The notes under the pieces: model-generated
What the model saw: only the letters and a program-made list of their open reading frames with translations
Database searches by the model: none
Told to the model about the DNA's origin: nothing
Part shown: one piece after another, positions 10,038-18,696 of the stretch
Layout of the letters: every line of letters starts with the position of its first letter
Numbering within the stretch: the first letter of the stretch is position 1
NCBI GenBank assembly: GCA_900100475.1
Contig: FMTU01000002.1
Location: 186,001 to 250,000, forward strand
Reading direction: 5' to 3'
Length of the DNA stretch: 64,000 bases
Source of the DNA: Sphingobium faniae
Lineage (GTDB): Bacteria; Pseudomonadota; Alphaproteobacteria; Sphingomonadales; Sphingomonadaceae
Translations under genes and position numbers: made by a program

Positions 10038-11005
10038 CTTTCCCCCTTGGCCATGACGCGCAGGCTCGCTTGCTGCTGGAAGCGGCGAAGAGTGGGCGGA
10101 TGCACCATGCGTGGATCCTGTCTGGTCCCCATGGCATCGGCAAGGCCGGTTTCGCCAAAGCCATGGCGATGCGGTTGCTCGCGGATGCGGCCGGTCCACC
10201 CATAGGGGAGGAAGGTTTCGAGGTTCCACAGGGGCACCCCATCCGGGCCTTGCTGGACGCCCATGCGCATCCCGATTATGCCGAATTGACCCTGCTCGAA
10301 AAGGACGGCGTCCTCGCCCGCAATATCAGCGTAGACCAGATACGCGGCCTTCAGCGGTTGATCCAGTCAGCTCCGTCCCTGTCGGCGCGCCGCATCGTCG
10401 TGATCGACAGCGCCGACGATCTGGAGCGAAGCGCGGCAAACGCCTTGCTCAAGAATCTGGAGGAACCTCCGGCAGACATGCTGTTTCTGCTGGTTTCCCA
10501 CGCTCCGGGCCGGTTGCTGCCGACGATCCGGTCCCGTTGCCGCACCTTGCGTTTCGATCCATTGAGCGATGACTTGATGCGGACGGCACTGTCGCTGTCA
10601 GACCCCAGGCCAAAGGACACTGAGATCGAATCCCTCGTCTCTGTCGGCGAAGGTTCGCTGGGCAAGGCGCTGCGCTATGCCGGACTCAATCTGGATGAGA
10701 TCGAAAAGATATTGCGTTCCATCGCCACCCAGAGCGATGGAGACAATCGACAGCGCCTGACACTCGCCAAAATGCTTTCCGGGAAAGCGGCCCGCCCTCG
10801 TTATGAGGCGTTTCTTGAACGCGCGCCCGCCTTCATCGCGCAGACGGCGCGGAGTCGCGAGGGCGCGGCTCTGGGCAAGGCGCTGGATCATTGGGAGGCG
10901 GCGCGGCATCTTGCGGGCGGCGCGGTCATCCTGTCGCTTGAGCCGGGCGCGGTGGTTTTCGAAATCGCCGGTCATGTCGCGGCCCTCGCACCCGGGGAGC
11001 GTTGA
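10034..11005 (+). CDS. holB: DNA polymerase III subunit delta' (clamp loader)
   Basis: A 323-residue AAA+-like clamp-loader subunit. SGPHGIGKAGFAKAMA is a P-loop-like segment (residues 31-46), and ANALLKNLEEPPADMLFLLVSHAPGRLLPTIRSRC is the diagnostic sensor-1/SRC region. The zinc cysteines found in other clamp-loader subunits are not seen. The tmk-holB order with overlapping start is conserved in many bacteria. Confidence 0.95.
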   Translation: MTFPLGHDAQARLLLEAAKSGRMHHAWILSGPHGIGKAGFAKAMAMRLLADAAGPPIGEEGFEVPQGHPIRALLDAHAHPDYAELTLLEKDGVLARNISVDQIRGLQRLIQSAPSLSARRIVVIDSADDLERSAANALLKNLEEPPADMLFLLVSHAPGRLLPTIRSRCRTLRFDPLSDDLMRTALSLSDPRPKDTEIESLVSVGEGSLGKALRYAGLNLDEIEKILRSIATQSDGDNRQRLTLAKMLSGKAARPRYEAFLERAPAFIAQTARSREGAALGKALDHWEAARHLAGGAVILSLEPGAVVFEIAGHVAALAPGER

Positions 11006-11062
11006 GGCACGGAGCGGAAAAGCAGGCTTTCCGCGACGGGCAACACTCGCTAGGGAAGGCGC

Positions 11063-12625
11063 ATGTCGCAGCCCTATACCATCACCACCGCCATCAGCTA
11101 TCCCAATGGCCGCCCGCATATCGGCCACGCCTATGAGGTGATTGCCACCGACGCGATCGCGCGTTTCCAGCGGATGATGGGGCGCGACGTCTTCTTTCAG
11201 ACGGGGACGGATGAGCATGGCCTGAAAATGGCCCAGACGGCGCGTGATCGCGGCATGGAACCGCGCGCACTTGCCGATGAAATGTCAGCCTATTTCAAGG
11301 ATATGGATGACAGGCTGAATATCAGCTATGATCGTTTCATCCGCACCAGCGAATCCGACCACCATCGCGCCAGCCAGGCCATCTGGCAGGCCATGGAGGC
11401 CAATGGCGATCTGTATCTCGGCCGCTATGAGGGCTGGTATTCCGTCCGCGACGAAGCCTTTTACGATGAAAAGGAGTTGAGCGAAGGGGAGGGGGGGCAG
11501 AAACTCTCGCCGCAGGGCACGCCCGTCGAATGGACGGTGGAGGAAAGCTGGTTCTTCCGGCTGTCGGCCTATCAGCAAAAGCTGCTCGATCTCTATAACA
11601 GCCAGCCCGATTTCATTCAGCCCGACAGCCGCCGCAACGAAATCATGCGTTTCGTGGAGGGCGGCCTGTCCGACCTCAGCGTTTCGCGCACCAGCTTCGA
11701 TTGGGGCGTGAAGGTGCCGGGCAGCGATGGCCATGTCATGTATGTCTGGGTCGATGCGCTCACCAATTATCTGACCGGTTGCGGTTATCCGGACGATGCC
11801 GCGCGCATGGCCCGCTACTGGGCTGAAGGCGGCGATATCACGCACATTATCGGAAAAGATATCGTGCGTTTTCATACGGTTTACTGGCCAGCTTTCCTGA
11901 TGAGCGCGAAGCTGCCTTTGCCGAAACAGGTTTTCGGTCACGGCTTCCTCCTCAATCGGGGGGAGAAGATGTCGAAATCGCTGGGCAATGTCGCGGACCC
12001 GATGGAACTGGCCGAGCGTTTCGGCGTCGATCAGCTCCGCTATTTCCTGCTATCCGAAGTGACCTTCGGCAATGACGGCAGTTATAGCGCGGAAGCCATT
12101 GTCGCGCGCTCCAACAGCGATCTGGCCAACAGTTTCGGCAATCTCGCCCAGCGCACCTTGAGCTTCATCGCGAAGAATCTCGATGGGCGCCTGCCTGAGT
12201 CTGCGGCGCGGGATGAGGACCGGGAACTTCTGAAGTCCGTATCGGAAGCGGCTGATATTTTTCAGAAATCCATGATGGATCTGGCGCCGTCGGCCGCGAT
12301 TGAAGCGTGGATGCGCGCCGTCTTCGCCTGCAACGCCTATATCGACGCGCAGGCCCCATGGGCGTTGCGAAAAACCGATCCAGCGCGCATGGAAGCGGTT
12401 CTCGCCACGCTTTATGAGGCCATCGCCAGCCTTGCCATCATGATCCAGCCCGTCATTCCAGCCAGCGCCTCTGCTCTGCTGGATCAAATGGGCCTGGACA
12501 AGGACCAGCGGAGCTATGATGCCATCGGGGCGGATTGCTATGCGGCCCTGCGCGCTTCGGGCTTCACGCTCAGCGCGCCCAAACCGTTGTTCCCCCGGCT
12601 GGAACTGACCGAAGCGGACGCCTGA
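11063..12625 (+). CDS. metG: Methionyl-tRNA synthetase
   Basis: A 520-residue class I synthetase charging tRNA-Met. The HIGH-type motif appears as GRPHIGHAYE at about residues 13-22 and the KMSKS motif as GEKMSKSLGN near residue 300. The connective domain lacks an obvious four-cysteine zinc knuckle and there is no C-terminal tRNA-binding extension, which places it with the shorter MetG form. It is followed four bases later by tatD, a common pairing. Confidence 0.97.
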   Translation: MSQPYTITTAISYPNGRPHIGHAYEVIATDAIARFQRMMGRDVFFQTGTDEHGLKMAQTARDRGMEPRALADEMSAYFKDMDDRLNISYDRFIRTSESDHHRASQAIWQAMEANGDLYLGRYEGWYSVRDEAFYDEKELSEGEGGQKLSPQGTPVEWTVEESWFFRLSAYQQKLLDLYNSQPDFIQPDSRRNEIMRFVEGGLSDLSVSRTSFDWGVKVPGSDGHVMYVWVDALTNYLTGCGYPDDAARMARYWAEGGDITHIIGKDIVRFHTVYWPAFLMSAKLPLPKQVFGHGFLLNRGEKMSKSLGNVADPMELAERFGVDQLRYFLLSEVTFGNDGSYSAEAIVARSNSDLANSFGNLAQRTLSFIAKNLDGRLPESAARDEDRELLKSVSEAADIFQKSMMDLAPSAAIEAWMRAVFACNAYIDAQAPWALRKTDPARMEAVLATLYEAIASLAIMIQPVIPASASALLDQMGLDKDQRSYDAIGADCYAALRASGFTLSAPKPLFPRLELTEADA

Positions 12626-12628
12626 ACC

Positions 12629-13417
12629 ATGCTGATCGACAGCCATTGTCACCTGAATTACAAAGGGTTGATCGAAGATCAGCAGAATGTGCTTGAACGC
12701 GCGAGGGCGGCAGGCGTTGGCCTGATGCTCAATATCGCGACGCGGGAGAGCGAATGGGACGATGTTCTGGGCACGGCGCTTCGGGAACCCGATGTCTGGG
12801 CCACGGTGGGCATCCATCCGCACGAAGCCGACGAGCATCCCCATGTCGACACCGCCAAGCTGGTCGAGCGGGCCGCGCATCCCCGCGTCGTCGGCATTGG
12901 GGAAACCGGCCTCGATTATTATTACGACCATAGCGACCGCGAACGGCAGCGAAAGAGCTTCCGCGCCCATATCGCCGCATCGCGTGAAACCGGCCTGCCG
13001 CTGATCGTCCATACGCGCGACGCGGAGGACGACACGCTGGCGGTCATGCGGGAGGAAATGGGGAAGGGGGCCTATGGCGGGGTCATCCATTGCTTTACCG
13101 CCAGCGGGGCTTTTGCCGATGCCGCGTTGGAACTGGGATTCTACATCAGCATTTCGGGTATCGTGACGTTCAAAAACGCGCGCGACCTTCAGGAAACGGC
13201 GGCACGGCTGCCGCTGGACCGGCTTTTGGTGGAAACGGATTCGCCTTTTCTCGCGCCCGTGCCGCACCGGGGCAAATCCTGCGAGCCTGCCTATGTCGCC
13301 GATACGGCGCGTTTCCTGGCCCATTTGCGGGATGAAAGCGTCGGGCAACTGGCGGAAGCGACTTCGGCGAATTTCCTGACGCTTTTCCGCAAGATCGGTA
13401 AAAGTCCGGTTCCATGA
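12629..13417 (+). CDS. tatD: TatD family metal-dependent hydrolase (deoxyribonuclease)
   Basis: A 262-residue TIM-barrel nuclease. The N-terminal DSHCHL metal motif, GETGLDYYYD near residue 93, VHTRDA and VIHCFTA (residues about 128 and 151), and the C-terminal LVETDSPFLAP are the TatD family signatures. Members are 3'-5' DNases or RNases acting in quality control. It overlaps the next gene by four bases. Confidence 0.94.
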   Translation: MLIDSHCHLNYKGLIEDQQNVLERARAAGVGLMLNIATRESEWDDVLGTALREPDVWATVGIHPHEADEHPHVDTAKLVERAAHPRVVGIGETGLDYYYDHSDRERQRKSFRAHIAASRETGLPLIVHTRDAEDDTLAVMREEMGKGAYGGVIHCFTASGAFADAALELGFYISISGIVTFKNARDLQETAARLPLDRLLVETDSPFLAPVPHRGKSCEPAYVADTARFLAHLRDESVGQLAEATSANFLTLFRKIGKSPVP

Positions 13418-14199
13418 GTTTCAGGCTCACCATATTGGGCTGCGGCACTTCGTCGGGGGTTCCCCGCATCGGCAATGATTGGGGAGCCTGCGACCCCGAT
13501 GAGCCAAAAAACACCCGAACGCGCGTGTCCATTCTGGTCGAAAGTCCAACCACCCGCCTTTTGATCGACACTTCCCCGGATATGCGCGCGCAATTGCTCG
13601 CCGCTGGCATAGCCGATCTGGACGCTGTGCTGTGGACGCACGATCATGCGGACCATTGCCACGGTCTGGACGATCTGCGGCAGGTTTTTCACCATCGGGG
13701 CTGTCCCGTGCCAGCCTATGCCCGCGCCGAAACGCTCAGGGCGCTCCGCAGGCGCTTTGGCTATGCTTTTGAAGGGAAGGCCGGATATCCTCCCATCGTC
13801 GAGGATCACGCGCTTCCTGATCATGTCACCATCGGTGACATCGACATTCGCTGCGTCGATCAGCCGCATGGCGATATCATGTCGACGGGTTTCCGCTTTG
13901 CCCATGGCGGCCGCTCGATCGGCTATGCCACGGATTTCCACGAACTGACGCCGGAAATGCTGGCCCTGTTCGACCGGCTGGATATTTGGGTCGTGGATGC
14001 CTTGCGGGCAAAGCCGCATCCGACCCATGCCCATCTTGGCCTGACGCTGGAGGGCATCGCCACGACGCGTCCGGGGCGCGCGATCTTGACCCATATGGAC
14101 AACAGCATGGATTATGCGACCTTGTCCCAAACCCTGCCGGAAGGCGTCGAGCCTGGTTATGACGGCATGGTCGCCGAACTGAAGGAGAGGGCGTCCTGA
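13414..14199 (+). CDS. MBL fold metallo-hydrolase (PhnP/RNase Z-like)
   Basis: A 261-residue metallo-beta-lactamase-fold protein. The GCGTSSGVPRIGNDWGAC start and the THDHADHCHGLDDLR dinuclear metal motif (near residue 75) resemble the PhnP/RNase Z-like group of phosphodiesterases. Later ligands are seen as the His of VDQPHGD, the Asp of GYATDFHEL and the His of LTHMDNS. Being within the tatD unit suggests a nucleic-acid or nucleotide housekeeping role; the substrate is unknown. Confidence 0.85.
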   Translation: MSFRLTILGCGTSSGVPRIGNDWGACDPDEPKNTRTRVSILVESPTTRLLIDTSPDMRAQLLAAGIADLDAVLWTHDHADHCHGLDDLRQVFHHRGCPVPAYARAETLRALRRRFGYAFEGKAGYPPIVEDHALPDHVTIGDIDIRCVDQPHGDIMSTGFRFAHGGRSIGYATDFHELTPEMLALFDRLDIWVVDALRAKPHPTHAHLGLTLEGIATTRPGRAILTHMDNSMDYATLSQTLPEGVEPGYDGMVAELKERAS

Positions 14200-14819
14200 T
14201 GGATGTGGGAACGGATCAGGCCATGTCGGGCATCTGGTATCTACTCGCCCTTGTCCTTGTCGGTTCCGCTCTGCTGACGCGCCGAATGCCCCTTGGCGGC
14301 ATGATGCGGATGGCGCTTTTGTGGGTGGCGATCTTCGCTATTCTGCTGATGCTGTTCAATCTGGCGCGAAAGTCGGGATTTTTCCTGCAAACAGTTGATC
14401 AACCGTCCATGGCGCCGGAGCGCCCGACAACGCCGCAGGCGAAAGCCGAAGGCTCCCGCATCCGCATACCCGTTTCTTCCGATGGGCATTACTGGGTCGA
14501 AGGTGCGGTCAACGGCACGCCGGTGCGTTTCCTGATTGATAGCGGCGCGAGCGTCACGGCCTTGTCGGAACAGGCTGCCCAGGCGGCGGCGCTCAACATC
14601 GACCCCACGCAATCTCCCGTCCTCATGGTGACCGCCAATGGTCGCGTACAGGCGCAAAGGTCGCGGATTGCGACGCTGACGATCGGCCCGGTCCGGACAA
14701 GCGATCTGGATATCGTCGTTTCACCAGCATTTGACGACGTGAACGTCATCGGCATGAACATGCTGTCCCGGCTCAAAAGCTGGGGCGTGGAAAATGGCGA
14801 GATGGTTCTGACCCCGTGA
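14199..14819 (+). CDS. Membrane-anchored retropepsin-like aspartic protease (TIGR02281-type)
   Basis: A 206-residue protein. Two hydrophobic segments at about residues 11-28 and 33-55 anchor it in the membrane, with a linker to a retropepsin-like domain. The single catalytic motif FLIDSGASVTALS is near residue 110, and VIGMNMLSRLKSW is the flap/C-terminal signature. Like viral retropepsins it should act as a dimer. Its ATG overlaps the previous stop (TGATG). It is the last core gene before the mobile elements. Confidence 0.88.
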   Translation: MDVGTDQAMSGIWYLLALVLVGSALLTRRMPLGGMMRMALLWVAIFAILLMLFNLARKSGFFLQTVDQPSMAPERPTTPQAKAEGSRIRIPVSSDGHYWVEGAVNGTPVRFLIDSGASVTALSEQAAQAAALNIDPTQSPVLMVTANGRVQAQRSRIATLTIGPVRTSDLDIVVSPAFDDVNVIGMNMLSRLKSWGVENGEMVLTP

Positions 14820-14850
14820 CGGCAACGCCCGATCAACTGTTTTATTTAAC

Positions 14851-14864
14851 ATAATATATATTAT
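14851..14864. repeat. AT-only perfect palindrome left of the IS30 element
   Basis: ATAATATATATTAT is a 14-base perfect palindrome inside an AT-rich pocket (about 14838-14865) in an otherwise GC-rich region, between the retropepsin gene and the IS30 left end. It may be an insertion target or the 3' region of the upstream unit. Confidence 0.6.
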
Positions 14865-14956
14865 CGGACTATCGTTGTGTAAGCGGTGGATTCTATTTCG
14901 AAGTGCGAAATCCTAGGTTTTATAAGGGTTTGATCCCTTTTCCAGGAAGGCACGCA

Positions 14957-15958
14957 ATGAACGGCTATCAGCATCTGGGTTTGGACGAGCGGCGCGACAT
15001 TTATCGATTGGCAGCAACCGGACGGTCAGCACAGCAAATTGCTGACGCGCTGTGTCGGCATCCTTCGACGATTTATCGAGAGCTCAAGCGCAACCGCCAT
15101 CTGGATGAGAATCCGCTGTTTCGCGGCTATTTTCCGACTGTCGCACAGACCATGGCGCGCGGGCGTCGAGTTCGTGGCGGGAAGATCGCTCGCCAACCGG
15201 AACTCGCCGCTTATATCGCTGATCGCTTGTCGGCCGCCTGGTCGCCAGAACAGATTGCGGGTTACCTGCGGCGTCATCGGGGCAACCGGGAGGCGGTGTG
15301 CCACGAGACCATTTACCAATATGTCTATGGACCTGATGGACGCCACCAGAAGCTGTGGCGCCATCTTCCCGTTGCCCGCCGTTCTCGACGGCAGCGCTAC
15401 GCTCGTAAGCCACGCGGTCTCCATATTCCTGTGGCCAATACGATCGGCGCACGTCCGCAGGAAATTGCGGATCGCAGCAGCTTCGGACATTGGGAAGGCG
15501 ATCTCCTGATCTTCCGGAGAGAATATGGCAAAGCCAACCTCACCTCGCTGGTCGAACGCTGCAGCCGCTTCACCTTCCTCGCGCGTAATCCGAGCCGACA
15601 TTCTGCCGGTGTCATGGCCGGGATCGATCGGCATTTGCGCGGCATCCCCCCTTCCCTCCGGCGTAGCATCACCTTTGATCGCGGCACGGAATTTGCGGCT
15701 TTTGCGACACTGCGAAACAGGCTCGGCGTCACCAGTTATTTCTGCTTACCGTCCGCGCCCTGGCAGAAAGGCGGCGTGGAAAATTGCAATGGCCGAATAC
15801 GGCGCTTCCTGCCCTCCAACACCGACATTGCGCTCCTGTCGGACAAAGAGATCCAGGCCGTCGCCGATCGCCTCAACAGCACACCCCGCAAGTGCCTGGG
15901 CTATCGCACCCCGCACGAGGTCCTGGGAGAACAGATCGCCCTCCTCAAGGCCGGATAA
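14957..15958 (+). CDS. IS30 family transposase
   Basis: A 333-residue DDE transposase. The N-terminus (LGLDERRDIYRLAATGRSAQQIADAL) is the IS30 helix-turn-helix, followed by a second HTH region. Catalytic residues are seen as the Asp of GHWEGDLL, the Asp of ITFDRGTEF and the Glu of KGGVENCNGRIR. AGGAAGG is six bases upstream of the ATG at 14957; an earlier in-frame start at 14903 would fall inside the terminal repeat and is rejected. The frame is intact, so the element may still be active. Confidence 0.93.
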   Translation: MNGYQHLGLDERRDIYRLAATGRSAQQIADALCRHPSTIYRELKRNRHLDENPLFRGYFPTVAQTMARGRRVRGGKIARQPELAAYIADRLSAAWSPEQIAGYLRRHRGNREAVCHETIYQYVYGPDGRHQKLWRHLPVARRSRRQRYARKPRGLHIPVANTIGARPQEIADRSSFGHWEGDLLIFRREYGKANLTSLVERCSRFTFLARNPSRHSAGVMAGIDRHLRGIPPSLRRSITFDRGTEFAAFATLRNRLGVTSYFCLPSAPWQKGGVENCNGRIRRFLPSNTDIALLSDKEIQAVADRLNSTPRKCLGYRTPHEVLGEQIALLKAG

Positions 15959-15966
15959 ATTTTGCC

Positions 15967-15996
15967 ATCCGGGGTGGGGCTCGCCCCACCCCGGAT
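15967..15996 (+). terminator. Strong hairpin after the IS30 transposase gene
   Basis: A 14-bp perfect stem (15967-15980 and 15983-15996) with a 2-base loop lies 8 bases after the transposase stop. There is no T-run. Confidence 0.55.
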
Positions 15997-16047
15997 GAAA
16001 TGCTACGCATCACCTCGGGTGTCGCGCTTCAAATGGAAACCGCCAGC

Positions 16048-16091
16048 GCCGGATAGAAATGACACCCCTCTGCTAGATAGAAATGACACCC
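16048..16091 (+). repeat. Left compound inverted repeat of the ISNCY element
   Basis: Two tandem copies of GATAGAAATGACACCC start 24 bases apart, the outer one preceded by GCCG. Matches the right end 17694-17737 in inverse orientation. Confidence 0.8.
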
Positions 16092-16152
16092 TCAGGCGTC
16101 CTTAGCAGAGCTTGGTGGCATGGTCCTCCTGGCAGTTCGGGAGGACGCGCTT

Positions 16153-17568
16153 ATGACGGTGGTGGCGATGAGCCATGGCGAGCTTTCGCGGTTTGACACA
16201 TTGTCGCGTGTGGACCGCGGCGAACTTCGGGTTGAAGATGCGGCGACGCTGCTGGGCTTGAAGCGCCGGCAGATCTTCCGGTTGCTGGAACGGTTGCGGA
16301 CTGATGGTGCTTCAGGCCTGGTGTCGCGCAAGCGGGGTCGGCCGGGCAACCGGCGACACAGCGATGCCTTTCGCGAACGGATCCTGTCGATCGTGCGCGA
16401 GCATTATGTGGATTTTGGTCCGACGCTGGCGCGTGAGTATCTGGCCGAGCGCCACGATATCGTGGTGGGCTGCGAGACATTGCGGCAGATGATGATCGAA
16501 GCTGGTATATGGAAGGATCGCGCCGCGCGGCGTTCTCGCCCTTATCAGCCGCGCCACCGGCGGGAATGCCGTGGTGAGTTGGTCCAGATCGACGGCTCGG
16601 AACACGCCTGGTTCGAGACTCGCGGTCCGAAATGCACGCTGCTCGTCTACATCGACGACGCGACCAGCGAGTTGCTGCATCTCAAGATGGTCGAGAGCGA
16701 GAGCACCTTTTCCTACATGGAAGCGACCCGCGAATATATCGAGCAGCACGGCAAGCCGGTGGCCTTTTATTCCGATAAACACACGGTCTTTCGTAACCCA
16801 AAAGCGACCGCCAAGGGTGATGGCATGACGCATTTCGGACGTGCACTCGATACCCTGAACATCGAGATTATCTGCGCCAACTCACCGCAGGCCAAAGGCC
16901 GGGTCGAGCGGGCAAACGGCACGTTGCAGGATCGTCTAATCAAGGCGATGCGTTTGGAAGGTATCTCGTCGATCGAAGAAGCGAACGTCTTTCTGCCGAG
17001 CTACATGATTGGGCACAATGCGCGCTTCGCTCGCCCGGCGGCGGACAGTCGTGATCTGCATCGACCTCTGACGCTACGGGATGATCTGCACTCCGTCATG
17101 GTCTGGCGCGAACAGCGAACGGTCACGGCTGCGCTGACGCTGCACTATAACAAAGTGCTGTTCCTTCTGGAGCCGAACCCGATCAGCAACGAACTGGCCC
17201 GCAAGCGCGTGGATGTTTGTGAATATCCTGACGGCACGGTGGAGATCCGCCACGAGGGGCGCTCCCTTCCCTATAGCCTGTTCGACAAGATGCCCCGGAT
17301 CAATCAACCTGCCATCGTCGATAACAAGCATCTCGACGCGGCGCTGGCGCTGGCAAAGGAGATCCAGGCAATCGCGCCGCACCACCGGCAGCGCAACAAC
17401 TATGCCCCTGCCCGCCGGGATCAGTCCGAGCATCTGTTTCCCGAACCGGAGGCGCCGGCGAAGATCGATGGACGCCGGCTGGGCGGTGCCAAACTCAAAC
17501 GTCGTCCCCGGCTCAGCCAGGCGGAACTACGGGCACGCGGCACGCTCGAGTTTGTGAAGGCCCGTTAA
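16153..17568 (+). CDS. ISNCY family transposase (integrase core)
   Basis: A 471-residue transposase. An N-terminal helix-turn-helix (ELRVEDAATLLGLKRRQIFRLLERL) is followed by a second DNA-binding segment (SRKRGRPGNRRHSD) and an rve-type DDE core with the Asp of VQIDGSEHAWFE, the Asp of AFYSDKHTVFR and the Glu of KGRVERANGTLQ. The ATG at 16153 follows GGGAGGA; an in-frame ATG at 16120 would add 11 residues and has no ribosome site. The reading frame is intact. Confidence 0.9.
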   Translation: MTVVAMSHGELSRFDTLSRVDRGELRVEDAATLLGLKRRQIFRLLERLRTDGASGLVSRKRGRPGNRRHSDAFRERILSIVREHYVDFGPTLAREYLAERHDIVVGCETLRQMMIEAGIWKDRAARRSRPYQPRHRRECRGELVQIDGSEHAWFETRGPKCTLLVYIDDATSELLHLKMVESESTFSYMEATREYIEQHGKPVAFYSDKHTVFRNPKATAKGDGMTHFGRALDTLNIEIICANSPQAKGRVERANGTLQDRLIKAMRLEGISSIEEANVFLPSYMIGHNARFARPAADSRDLHRPLTLRDDLHSVMVWREQRTVTAALTLHYNKVLFLLEPNPISNELARKRVDVCEYPDGTVEIRHEGRSLPYSLFDKMPRINQPAIVDNKHLDAALALAKEIQAIAPHHRQRNNYAPARRDQSEHLFPEPEAPAKIDGRRLGGAKLKRRPRLSQAELRARGTLEFVKAR

Positions 17569-17693
17569 AGCGGCTCTAACCGAGCCCGCTGCTTGCGCAG
17601 CGGGTCCATGCCCTTCCCCACCACTGTCACGCTATCAGCAGGGTCTGCGCTGCGCTATCTGGAGGGCTCCACGCAGCCCCTGCTGTCATTAAT

Positions 17694-17737
17694 GGTGTCA
17701 TTTCTATCGGGGACAGATAGTGTCTTCTCTATCCGGC
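17694..17737 (-). repeat. Right compound inverted repeat of the ISNCY element
   Basis: GGTGTCATTTCTATC (17694-17708) is the exact complement of the inner left repeat, and GTGTCTTCTCTATCCGGC (17720-17737) is a diverged copy of the outer one. The remaining bases 17738-17818 before the next gene carry nothing I recognise. Confidence 0.75.
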
Positions 17738-17818
17738 AGGAACACGTTGCTCTGCGGGGGAAGGCATAAGTGCCGCGCTCACGGCGGACGCCATTCCCCC
17801 TATCGCCATCCGATCAGG

Positions 17819-18694
17819 TCACAGCGTTTCCGCATAGCCGTTGTTGAGAACCGTGGTTCCGCGCTCTTTCGCAATGGCGCGGAAGGACGCTGTGCCAGTC
17901 GCGTCTTTCCATATTTCCACGGAAATGGTTTCTCCGGGATAGACGGGACTGGAAAAGCGAACCCCGATCTTCCGCAAACGCGCGGGATCATTGTCGCACA
18001 GCGCCGCCAATATGGCCCGTCCCGCCACGCCCAAGGTGCAAAGGCCGTGCAGGATCGGCCAATCAAAGCCGACCGCCTGCGCCGCCGCCGGGTCGATATG
18101 CAGCGGATTGTAATCGCCCGACAGGCGATAGAGCAAAGCCTGATTGGGTGCAGTGGCCAGCGTCACCACTTCGTCGGGCGGCCGATTGTCCGGCACTGGC
18201 CGGGGGGCTGGTTGTCCTTCCGTCGAACCGCCAAAACCGCCATTGCCACGCAGCATGGAACTGTTGGTGACAGTGGCGATGTGAGCGCCTTGCGCGTCAT
18301 GGATCTGGCGGACCTGACGGACGACAGCCCCCTTCCCCTCCCCCTTATCCCAAATCCGCTCCACCCGGTTGATGCTGGAGAACTGCCCCGCTGCGGGCAA
18401 AGGGCGATGCAACAGCACTTCGGTTTCGCCATGCACGATGCGCCCGGTGTCGATCCCCAGTTCGGGCGCTGTCCAGAAGTCGAAGCCCGGATATCCGATA
18501 GCGGCCGCCATCGTCGGCAGCGCGACCAATTGCCTTTCATAGACGAAGGGCAATTCCTCCGCTCCTATCCCCAGCGCATAGAGCATCGTGTCCCGTTCCG
18601 ACCAGTCATTGTCGATGGGCACCTCGCGGGCAAGGAGAGCTTCGGGCGAGAAAGGCTGTGTGGATTGCTGTGACATTCTGAGTTCGGATTCCAT
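17819..18694 (-). CDS. MaoC family (R)-specific enoyl-CoA hydratase 2
   Basis: A 291-residue double-hotdog hydratase. The N-terminal half has DTMLYALGIGA, as in the hydratase-2 domain of peroxisomal multifunctional enzyme 2. The C-terminal half carries the active-site motif SGDYNPLHIDPAAAQAVGFDWPILHG, with the Asp and His that hydrate trans-2-enoyl-CoA to (R)-3-hydroxyacyl-CoA. The ATG at 18694 lies two bases after the stop of the lyase gene; ATG 18676 is an alternative. The 3' end is only 82 bases from the ISNCY right end. The MFE-2-like SDR at 20421 is a likely partner. Confidence 0.88.
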   Translation of the reverse strand: MESELRMSQQSTQPFSPEALLAREVPIDNDWSERDTMLYALGIGAEELPFVYERQLVALPTMAAAIGYPGFDFWTAPELGIDTGRIVHGETEVLLHRPLPAAGQFSSINRVERIWDKGEGKGAVVRQVRQIHDAQGAHIATVTNSSMLRGNGGFGGSTEGQPAPRPVPDNRPPDEVVTLATAPNQALLYRLSGDYNPLHIDPAAAQAVGFDWPILHGLCTLGVAGRAILAALCDNDPARLRKIGVRFSSPVYPGETISVEIWKDATGTASFRAIAKERGTTVLNNGYAETL

Positions 18695-18696
18695 CT

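Larger units (their letters stand above)
14883..16044 (+). mobile_element. IS30 family insertion sequence
   Basis: One IS30-type transposase gene lies between imperfect ends. The left end 14883-14918 and the reverse complement of the right end 16012-16044 share GCGGT, TTCNATTT, GAAG, GCGA and CC-AGGT blocks in the same order, with a 3-base and a 1-base gap. A 14-bp perfect stem (15967-15980 with 15983-15996) just after the transposase stop is probably its terminator. The right end stops 3-4 bases before the outer end of the following ISNCY element. Exact boundaries and target duplication could not be fixed. Confidence 0.72.
16048..17737 (+). mobile_element. ISNCY family insertion sequence with doubled terminal repeats
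   Basis: A transposase gene is bracketed by compound inverted ends. On the left, GATAGAAATGACACCC occurs twice (16052-16067 and 16076-16091). On the right, the inner copy is exact as its complement (17694-17708) and the outer copy is degenerate (ending in CTATCCGGC at 17737). Read inward, both ends begin GCCGGATAGA, contain a TCTG-like spacer and then GATAGAAATGACACC. The element is 1690 bases. I could not find a target duplication, probably because the IS30 element adjoins its left side. Confidence 0.78.
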
